From an uncultured Collinsella sp. (GTDB lineage Bacteria; Actinomycetota; Coriobacteriia; Coriobacteriales; Coriobacteriaceae), in contig URBS01000124.1 of the NCBI GenBank assembly GCA_900546085.1, positions 1-5,059 on the forward strand: a DNA stretch of 5,059 bases, in the 5' to 3' direction. The notes beneath the pieces are model-generated. The model saw only the letters and a list, made by a program, of their open reading frames with translations, did not search any database and had not been told where the DNA came from. Of the stretch, positions 1-5,059 are shown one piece after another. How positions within the stretch are numbered: the first letter of the stretch is position 1; each line of letters opens with the position of its first letter. The translations under genes and the position numbers were made by a program.

Positions 1-86
1 CGCTTCCCTCCTCTTTCGCGTCACCTTGCTCGCTTAGGGGCGTTTTCGCTGACTTATGCTCAACCTGCGGCGCCTTCGTGGTCCAA

Positions 87-146
87 AGTAGTCATTGGGG
101 ACGCTCTTAAACGACTGGTCATTCAAGAACGCCCCCGATGACTATT
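87..146. repeat. 60-bp imperfect palindrome
   Basis: The two 30-base halves (87-116 and 117-146) are near-perfect inverted copies with no spacer. Of 30 pairs, 23 are Watson-Crick, three are G/T (88/145, 96/137, 116/117) and four are A/C (101/132, 104/129, 109/124, 112/121). The best outer segment is 91-108 against 125-142, with a GGGG/CCCC core. Every deviation is a transition between the arms. It could be a REP-like or MITE-like dispersed repeat, a bidirectional transcription barrier, or a protein-binding palindrome. No clear T-run follows it in either direction, so it is not a standard intrinsic terminator. The structure is seen directly; its function is unknown. Confidence 0.8.
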
Positions 147-200
147 CGGATTGTTAATTTGTGTGGGTTGTGGTTTTGCGACCTGCTGAAATTTGAGATA

Positions 201-214
201 CTGTACAACTGTAC
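201..214. repeat. CTGTAC direct repeat, operator candidate
   Basis: The hexamer CTGTAC occurs at 201-206 and 209-214, 8 bases apart. Since GTAC is self-complementary, the site also reads as an inverted repeat GTAC-N4-GTAC (203-214). Two more GTAC words lie downstream at 290-293 and 308-311, and the heptamer-like GTACAAY recurs at 203 and 290. Four GTAC words in about 110 bases is more than expected by chance, so a repressor or activator site is possible. No regulator gene is in the window to match it. Confidence 0.35.
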
Positions 215-238
215 GTTAACTAATCTTCGTAGTATATT
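210..238 (+). promoter_or_regulatory. Candidate promoter, TGTACG / TATATT
   Basis: A -10-like TATATT (233-238, 5 of 6 to TATAAT) stands 17 bases after a weak -35-like TGTACG (210-215, 3 of 6 to TTGACA). The -35 box overlaps the CTGTAC repeat, which would suit regulation by a protein bound there. Transcription from here would begin near 245 and give a leader of about 85 bases containing the hairpin at 258-299. This is consensus matching only. An additional TTGAGA at 193-198 lacks a good -10 at proper spacing. Confidence 0.3.
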
Positions 239-257
239 GCTACCCGCAAAACTCAAT

Positions 258-299
258 ACCATTGTGCTTCGAGACGCTAAAGCGCCTACGTACAATGGT
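258..299 (+). promoter_or_regulatory. Hairpin or operator-like inverted repeat in the leader
   Basis: ACCATTGT (258-265) is the exact reverse complement of ACAATGGT (292-299). Adding G266/T291 and C267/G290 makes a 10-bp stem with one wobble. A small nested CGCT-AA-AGCG element (275-284) lies in the interior. The stem ends 31 bases before the ATG at 331 and is not followed by a T-run, so it is not a terminator. It may be a structured mRNA leader, or a DNA operator, since its right arm overlaps the TACAAT promoter candidate. Confidence 0.45.
269..296 (+). promoter_or_regulatory. Candidate promoter, TCGAGA / TACAAT
   Basis: TACAAT (291-296) matches the -10 consensus at 5 of 6 positions and lies 16 bases after TCGAGA (269-274), which matches the -35 consensus at 4 of 6. 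Transcription would start near 303, leaving a short leader of roughly 28 bases to the ATG at 331. The -10 box is embedded in the right arm of the inverted repeat at 258-299, so a protein bound to that repeat would block it. It competes with the candidate at 210-238, and neither is proven. Confidence 0.3.
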
Positions 300-330
300 T
301 GTTGATAGTACGATTTGATTCAACGACAGG

Positions 331-3120
331 ATGGATGGTCCAAGCGTGAGTCTCGGCAGCAAACTATCCGATGCAAAGGTCTCCTTTGCGATATTCAAGC
401 GCGACATTAAGCGACTGCTTGTGAACCCCGTCGCCTTGGTGGTTACCCTGGGCGTGTGCGTTATCCCCTCGCTGTACGCTTGGTACAACATCGTGGCTAA
501 CTGGGATCCATATGGAAACACCCAGGGCATTAAAATCGCTATCGCCAACAACGATCAGGGCACCCAGAACGACCTAGTGGGCGAGCTCAATGCGGGCGAT
601 AAGGTGGTCGACCAGCTCAAGGAAAACGATCGGCTGGGCTGGACCTTCGTCGACTCGGCTGCCGATGCCAAAGAGGGCGTCGAGAGCGGGGAATACTACG
701 CGGCGATTGTAATCCCCAAGAACTTCTCCGACAATCTCGTCTCGATGCTCGATGGCAATTACCATCAGCCTAAGCTGACCTATTACGTCAACGAGAAAAA
801 GAGCGCCATTGCGCCCAAGGTTACCGATACCGGTGCCAACACCATCGAGGAGCAGATCAACTCGGAGTTTGTCTCCACGGTGGGCGAGACCGTAGCGGGC
901 ATCGCCAAGGATGCCGGCATCGATTTAAAGGACAAGGCAACCCAGACTCAGGACTCGCTGACAAGTTCGGTGTCCGAGGCATCCGACACCTTGGGTGAGG
1001 TGCGCGATTCGATTGGCGATATGAATGCCGCCATCGATAAGACGAGTGGCGCTATCGCCTCGGCTGATGCGGCGCTTGCCGGCTTGCAAGGTCAGGCACC
1101 GTCGCTGACGCAGGCAATCTCCCAGGGCAACGACCTGCTGGGCGAGGCTCGCGCCACGGCGGGCAACTCTATCACCTCGCTCTCCAAGGCACTCTCGGAA
1201 GGTAGCCTTGCACTCACCAAGACGTCAGCCTCCGCGAACGCTGCGATTGGCAAGCTAACGGGTACGGTCACATCTACGACCACCCGCATCGACAACTCGC
1301 TCGAGTCTCTCCAGGCGACGATCGATCACAATAAGGCCGTTATCGGGCACTTGGAGATTCTCGTTAATGACACGTCGACAGGTTCCGAGGAAATTGACGC
1401 GCGCATTGTATCGACCATCGATTCGCTTCGCGAGCAAAACCAGAAGCTGCAGAGCATCAAGGATGGCCTTTCTGCACAGTCGAGCGCCATGGCAAACGAC
1501 GCTACGGCAATCTCGAACGCGAGCAACGCACTCAACGCGGCAATTCAGACCGGTACGGCTAGCCTCGGTCAGGCTCAGACCGATCTGGGTCAGAACGCAC
1601 TTCCGAAGGCTTCGAGCGCGCTTGACTCCTTTGCCGCCGTTTCGGGCGATTTGACCGGCATTGTGTCGGGTATGACCCCCACGATAGCGAGCGCGCGCGG
1701 CACGCTGGCGCAGCTCGACGCCACGCTCAAGCAGGCAAAGACCACGCTGTCCCAAACCGACGCCTCCCTTGCCAAGGTTCAGGACAAGCTCGCGACCGCC
1801 GCCAATGACATTGCGGCGCTGCAGACCTCTGAGTCTATGGGCGAGTTAGCCGACCTCATGGACGTCGACGTCAATGACGTGGCAGATTTCATGGCATCTC
1901 CGGTTGAGCTGACGTCCAAGTCAATCTATCCGGTCAAGAGCTTTGGCTCGGGCATCGCGCCCTTCTACACCAATCTGGCGCTGTGGGTAGGCGGCTATGT
2001 GCTCATCGCTATCTATAAACTCGAGGTCGACCGCGAGGGCATCGGTAGCTTTACGGCGCGTCAGGGCTACTTTGGCCGCTGGCTGCTGCTGGTGATCCTG
2101 GGCGCGTTCCAGGCCATTATCGTTACGGTGGGCGACCTGGTCATTGGCGTTCAGTGCGTCAATCCGCTGCTCTTTGTACTGGGCGGCATCGCTATTTCGT
2201 TCACCTACGTCAACATCATCTATGCGCTGTCCACCACGTTTAAGCATATCGGTAAAGCCATTGGCGTCATCCTCGTCATTGTGCAGATCCCCGGCTCGTC
2301 GGGCATGTATCCCATCGAGATGATGCCCGGCTTCTTCCAATGGCTGCATCCGCTGCTGCCCTTCACCTATGGCATCAACCTGCTGCGCGAGACCGTCGGT
2401 GGCATGTATTCGTTCAACTACCTGTTCAACCTGTGCATCCTGGGCGTGTTCCTTGCCATCGCACTCTTTATTGGCTTGCAGCTGCGTCCGCTGCTGCTCA
2501 ACCTCAACCTGCTCTTTGACAAGCAGCTTTCCACGACGGGCCTCATGATCTGCGAGTCCAACGACCTGCCGCGCCAGCGCTATTCGCTGCGCACGGCCAT
2601 GCGCGTCATGCTCGATTCGGATTCGTACCGTCGCGAGCTGCTCGATCATGCCGTGGCGTTTGAGCATCGCTACCCGTACTACATCAAGGGCGGTTTTGCC
2701 GCCGTGGTAGGCGTGCAGGTTCTGCTCTTTGTGCTTTCGACGGTGCTCGATATCGACAATAACGGCAAGATCATCCTGCTCGTTATCTGGATCATTTCGG
2801 TTATCGCCATCTGCGGCTGGCTCATCAACATCGAATACATCCGTGCGAGCCTCAATACCCAGATGCGTATCTCGGCGCTTTCGGACGAGGACCTTCGCCG
2901 CGAGATGCGCGAGCACACGGCTGCCATCCCTGCCGCCCGTCGCATGTTTGGTCTCAACGCCAGCGAGCGTGGCGCCAAGGGAGGCGAACAGCCTACGAGC
3001 CGTCTGTCGCATATCGGTGCGCATCGTAAGGCTCAAGATGCCGACGGCGCTGACAACGTAAACGGAAACGACGGGGACACCACCTCGCTTGGCAAGCACT
3101 CTAAAGGAGGTGAGGCATAA
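331..3120 (+). CDS. YhgE/Pip family membrane protein, long form with extra C-terminal membrane helices
   Basis: Seen: a 929-residue polytopic envelope protein. Membrane helix 1 is near 34-54 and runs into the family motif LYAWYNI..NWDPYGNT (48-64). A small ectodomain part follows (about 65-180) with GVESGEYYAAIVIPKNFS at 116-133. Next comes a long Ala/Ser/Thr/Gln-rich helical stretch (about 200-515) and the re-entry motif YPVK..GSGIAPFYT (533-547). Five helices follow near 546-566, 584-605, 613-633, 642-660 and 698-718. Two further helices (about 787-806 and 814-834) and a charged, Gly/Asn/Asp-rich cytosolic tail (835-929) lie beyond the usual five-helix block. The ectodomain has no cysteine. 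Known: this architecture matches TIGR03061/TIGR03062 (Pip/YhgE N- and C-terminal domains), the relatives of phage receptors Pip and YueB and of type VII protein EsaA. No ATPase or enzyme motif is visible, so its activity and substrate are unknown. Start: ATG 331 is the first possible start after an in-frame TGA at 316 but has no spaced Shine-Dalgarno. GTG 346 (giving MSLGSKL) has GGATGG (333-338) upstream and is a real alternative. Confidence 0.95.
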   Translation: MDGPSVSLGSKLSDAKVSFAIFKRDIKRLLVNPVALVVTLGVCVIPSLYAWYNIVANWDPYGNTQGIKIAIANNDQGTQNDLVGELNAGDKVVDQLKENDRLGWTFVDSAADAKEGVESGEYYAAIVIPKNFSDNLVSMLDGNYHQPKLTYYVNEKKSAIAPKVTDTGANTIEEQINSEFVSTVGETVAGIAKDAGIDLKDKATQTQDSLTSSVSEASDTLGEVRDSIGDMNAAIDKTSGAIASADAALAGLQGQAPSLTQAISQGNDLLGEARATAGNSITSLSKALSEGSLALTKTSASANAAIGKLTGTVTSTTTRIDNSLESLQATIDHNKAVIGHLEILVNDTSTGSEEIDARIVSTIDSLREQNQKLQSIKDGLSAQSSAMANDATAISNASNALNAAIQTGTASLGQAQTDLGQNALPKASSALDSFAAVSGDLTGIVSGMTPTIASARGTLAQLDATLKQAKTTLSQTDASLAKVQDKLATAANDIAALQTSESMGELADLMDVDVNDVADFMASPVELTSKSIYPVKSFGSGIAPFYTNLALWVGGYVLIAIYKLEVDREGIGSFTARQGYFGRWLLLVILGAFQAIIVTVGDLVIGVQCVNPLLFVLGGIAISFTYVNIIYALSTTFKHIGKAIGVILVIVQIPGSSGMYPIEMMPGFFQWLHPLLPFTYGINLLRETVGGMYSFNYLFNLCILGVFLAIALFIGLQLRPLLLNLNLLFDKQLSTTGLMICESNDLPRQRYSLRTAMRVMLDSDSYRRELLDHAVAFEHRYPYYIKGGFAAVVGVQVLLFVLSTVLDIDNNGKIILLVIWIISVIAICGWLINIEYIRASLNTQMRISALSDEDLRREMREHTAAIPAARRMFGLNASERGAKGGEQPTSRLSHIGAHRKAQDADGADNVNGNDGDTTSLGKHSKGGEA
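3103..3113 (+). promoter_or_regulatory. Consensus ribosome binding site inside the end of the upstream gene
   Basis: AAAGGAGGTGA is an uninterrupted 11-base complement to the usual 3' end of bacterial 16S rRNA. It ends 7 bases before the ATG at 3121. It also encodes part of the last codons of the first protein (ending SKGGEA), whose TAA occupies 3118-3120 and directly abuts the ATG. This fixes the start of the second gene and indicates strong translation, probably coupled to termination on the first gene. By contrast the first gene has only a weak site. Confidence 0.92.
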
Positions 3121-5059
3121 ATGAAAAACATCCTGCACCTGTTTAAGCGCGATGTCCAAAACGTGTCTCGCTCCGTGATCGGCATGGTCGTCGTGATGGG
3201 CCTGATCATCGTGCCATGTCTCTATGCATGGTTTAACATCGCCGGAAGCTGGGATCCGTACGGCAACACCGGCAACCTTAAGATCGCCGTGGTCAACACT
3301 GATGAGGGTTACGAGAGCGATCTGATTCCCGTCGAGGTCAACGTGGGCGAAAACGTAACCGCCACCCTGCACGGCAACGAGAACTTCGACTGGGTTGTGC
3401 TCAACGATCGCGATAAGGCCATCGATGGCGTCAAGTCGGGCGCGTACTACGCTGCCGTCGTTATCCCTAAAACGTTTAGCGCCGACATGATGACGCTTTT
3501 CTCGACCGAGGTGAAGCACGCCGATATCGAGTTCTACGAGAACCAGAAGGCTAACGCCATCGCACAGATCGTGACTGAAAAGGGCTCGAGCGCCGTCCAG
3601 AGTCAGGTCAACGAGACCTTTACCAAGACCATCACGACCATCGGCCTTAAGACCGTGTCCAGCCTGCTCGACTATATGAGTACCGACCAGGTGAGCAACT
3701 TTATCGCCAATCTGTCCTCGACGCTGGGCGATTCGGTCGAGGACCTGCAGGACGTTCAGGCGAGTGCGACGTCGCTCGCGGGCATTTTGAGCTCCACGTC
3801 CGATTCACTGACATCGGCGGGCGGCATGCTCAAGCAGACGGGCACCGTTGATGAGTCGACGAAGCAGCTGATGGAGCACGCCAAGAGCGGCATCAATGAT
3901 TCCAAGGAAGCGCTCAAGGCCGCCAACGATGCCGTTGACGCGGCGATTGACGGAAGCGCGGGCTCGTTCGACAACGTGTCCGCCGAGCTTGCGAAGGCAT
4001 TCGATGCCGCGAATCAGCATGTTTACCTTACGGTGTCTCAGCTCAACGAAGCCGCAGCGGCGCTCAATACGCGTGCTGACGATATCGATGCGATGGCCGA
4101 TCAGCTCCGCAACCTTGCCGACCAGGTGAGTGATGACAAGCTCAAAGACGGTCTCGAGTCCGCTGCGACGTCGCTGGGCAGAATTGCCGTGGAGTACCGC
4201 AACAATGCGAAGGACCTGACGGCGACCGCAAAGTCCCTTTCGGACGGCATGGCGGAGGTCAACAACTCGCGTGCCGAGGTCGACCAGGCCATCGCCGATG
4301 CCAAGGCGGGTATCTCGGGAGCCAAGTCCGACTACGATTCCACGTTCTCGGTTAAGGCCAAGGAGCTCAAGAAGACCATTTCGGGCGTTCTGGATTCCCT
4401 GAACGGTATCTCGGGTGACTTGGATAGCGCTGTGAGCGGTCTGACCGACGCCTCTGGCTCGCTCGCAAAGGGCCTCTCCAAGGCTGCGACGCTGGTCAAC
4501 AAGGCTTCTGATCAGTTGGGCGAGGCGTCGGACAAGATCAGCGCTTTTAAGGACGAGCTTGATAGCGCTCTGATGTCGGGTGACCTGGCCATGATTAAGA
4601 CAATGATTGGCAACGACCCCGAGGGCCTCGCCGTGTCGCTTTCCGGCCCCGTCGCGCTCGACCGCAAACCGGTCTATCCGATCCGCAACTACGGTTCGGC
4701 CATGGCACCGTTCTACACGATTCTGTCGCTGTGGGTGGGCTCGATTGTACTGGCGGCCATGATGAAGGTCTCGGTTGACGATGAGCTCATCAACGAGCTG
4801 ATCCCCGTGCGCCTGCACGAGATCTACCTGGGCCGCTACCTGTTCTTTGGAGGTCTGGCCCTGCTGCAGGCGACACTCGTGTGCGCGGGCGACATCCTGT
4901 TCTTTGGCATTCAGTGCGACAACCCGCTGCAATTTGTGCTGGCGGGTTGGGTCGCGAGTCTCGTGTTCTCCAATATCGTCTACACGCTTACGGTTTCGTT
5001 TGGCGATATCGGCAAGGCGCTCGCCGTCGTGCTGTTGGTTATGCAGGTCGGCGGTTCGG
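3121..5059 (+). CDS. Second YhgE/Pip family membrane protein, cut by the right window edge
   Basis: Seen: 646 residues, open to the edge with no stop. A 17-residue cytosolic start (MKNILHLFKRD...) precedes helix 1 (about 18-40) and the motif LYAWFNI..SWDPYGNT (34-50). GVKSGAYYAAVVIPKTFS stands at 103-120. A long helical Ala/Ser/Asp/Lys-rich ectodomain (about 180-490) leads to YPIRNYGSAMAPFYT (519-533). Helices follow near 531-551, 573-595 and 603-623, and a fourth (from about 632) is cut. GIQCDNPLQFVL (596-607) and IGKA (630-633) align with the same motifs in the first protein. The ectodomain has no cysteine. Known: the same Pip/YhgE family (TIGR03061/TIGR03062), here with a conventional start. 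Judging from the neighbour, at least the end of the fifth core helix, the P-rich loop and the last core helix are missing; whether it also has the extra C-terminal helices cannot be seen. It directly abuts the first gene and is expected to be co-expressed with it. A heteromeric partnership is inferred; the substrate is unknown. Confidence 0.94.
   Translation, partial: MKNILHLFKRDVQNVSRSVIGMVVVMGLIIVPCLYAWFNIAGSWDPYGNTGNLKIAVVNTDEGYESDLIPVEVNVGENVTATLHGNENFDWVVLNDRDKAIDGVKSGAYYAAVVIPKTFSADMMTLFSTEVKHADIEFYENQKANAIAQIVTEKGSSAVQSQVNETFTKTITTIGLKTVSSLLDYMSTDQVSNFIANLSSTLGDSVEDLQDVQASATSLAGILSSTSDSLTSAGGMLKQTGTVDESTKQLMEHAKSGINDSKEALKAANDAVDAAIDGSAGSFDNVSAELAKAFDAANQHVYLTVSQLNEAAAALNTRADDIDAMADQLRNLADQVSDDKLKDGLESAATSLGRIAVEYRNNAKDLTATAKSLSDGMAEVNNSRAEVDQAIADAKAGISGAKSDYDSTFSVKAKELKKTISGVLDSLNGISGDLDSAVSGLTDASGSLAKGLSKAATLVNKASDQLGEASDKISAFKDELDSALMSGDLAMIKTMIGNDPEGLAVSLSGPVALDRKPVYPIRNYGSAMAPFYTILSLWVGSIVLAAMMKVSVDDELINELIPVRLHEIYLGRYLFFGGLALLQATLVCAGDILFFGIQCDNPLQFVLAGWVASLVFSNIVYTLTVSFGDIGKALAVVLLVMQVGGS

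Larger units (their letters stand above)
1..330. other. Intergenic region upstream of the YhgE/Pip pair
   Basis: No complete gene is supported here. Plus-strand frame 1 is open from the edge to a TGA at 139-141 (46 codons) but has no visible start, and its end falls inside a palindrome, so it may be the tail of a gene to the left or chance. On the minus strand an AGGAGG (12 down to 7) sits 6 bases from the edge, which would suit a divergent gene starting just outside. Positions 87-146 form a long palindrome. From about 147 to 330 the sequence is visibly AT-richer than the coding DNA and carries promoter-like hexamers, repeated GTAC words and a hairpin, so this part is probably the control region of the operon. 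No tRNA, known riboswitch or clear intrinsic terminator (stem plus T-run) was recognised. Confidence 0.7.

Noticed and set aside
87..160. Palindrome followed by T-rich DNA (151-160) as an intrinsic terminator
   Set aside because: The stem is far longer than usual, and it is followed first by TATTCGGA and then by an interrupted T-rich stretch, not a T-run directly at the stem base.
173..252. Inverted repeat GTTTTGCG (173-180) / CGCAAAAC (245-252)
   Set aside because: An exact 8-bp match but separated by 64 bases and without nested pairing that would support a single fold; likely chance in AT-rich DNA.
240..551. A 103-codon minus-strand open frame overlapping the start of the first gene
   Set aside because: It overlaps the conserved N-terminal membrane helix of the first protein in antisense and the AT-rich control region. 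It has no recognisable product and is better explained as chance.
1921..3519. A 532-codon open frame on the minus strand running across the junction of the two genes
   Set aside because: It is antisense to conserved membrane motifs of both YhgE/Pip proteins, and its translation is a His/Arg/Gln/Asp-rich mix without recognisable domains. This is the usual shadow produced by strong GC third-position bias on the coding strand.
3805..4932. A 375-codon open frame on the minus strand inside the second gene
   Set aside because: Same kind of antisense shadow. The plus-strand frame here shows continuous family motifs and helical ectodomain, and the minus translation has no recognisable fold or membrane pattern.
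331..5059. Type VII secretion (EsaA-like) locus
   Set aside because: EsaA is a relative, but no EssC ATPase, WXG100 substrate or other secretion gene is present, and the general YhgE/Pip assignment explains both proteins.

Overview
The window most likely comes from a high-GC Gram-positive gut bacterium of the Coriobacteriia, Collinsella-like. This is inferred from GC-rich codon use (third positions mostly G or C), a textbook anti-Shine-Dalgarno match before the second gene, and a pair of adjacent YhgE/Pip membrane proteins. The genus is not proven by anything in the window.

Layout. Positions 1-330 are non-coding or undetermined. The left part (1-146) holds a frame open from the window edge to a stop at 139-141, an AGGAGG on the minus strand beside the left edge that may serve a divergent gene outside the window, and a 60-bp imperfect palindrome at 87-146. 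The right part (about 147-330) is AT-richer and looks like the control region of the genes to its right. It has two weak promoter candidates, GTAC-containing repeats and a 10-bp hairpin at 258-299. The rest is two plus-strand genes: a complete 929-residue YhgE/Pip protein (331-3120) and, beginning at the very next base, a second YhgE/Pip protein (3121 to beyond the right edge, 646 residues visible).

How they work together. The genes are directly abutted: the ribosome binding site of the second lies inside the last codons of the first, so they form one transcription unit and are probably translationally coupled. Both proteins share the family plan of a short cytosolic N-terminus, one membrane helix, a long helical ectodomain and a C-terminal membrane block. 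Between two conserved anchor motifs their ectodomains have exactly the same net length (475 residues), although the middle sequences have diverged. The first protein also carries two extra C-terminal membrane helices and a charged tail. The simplest inference is that the two products make a heteromeric envelope complex. Relatives include the lactococcal phage receptor Pip, the SPP1 receptor YueB and EsaA of the Firmicutes type VII secretion system, but no secretion genes are visible here and the substrate or role of this pair cannot be read from the sequence.
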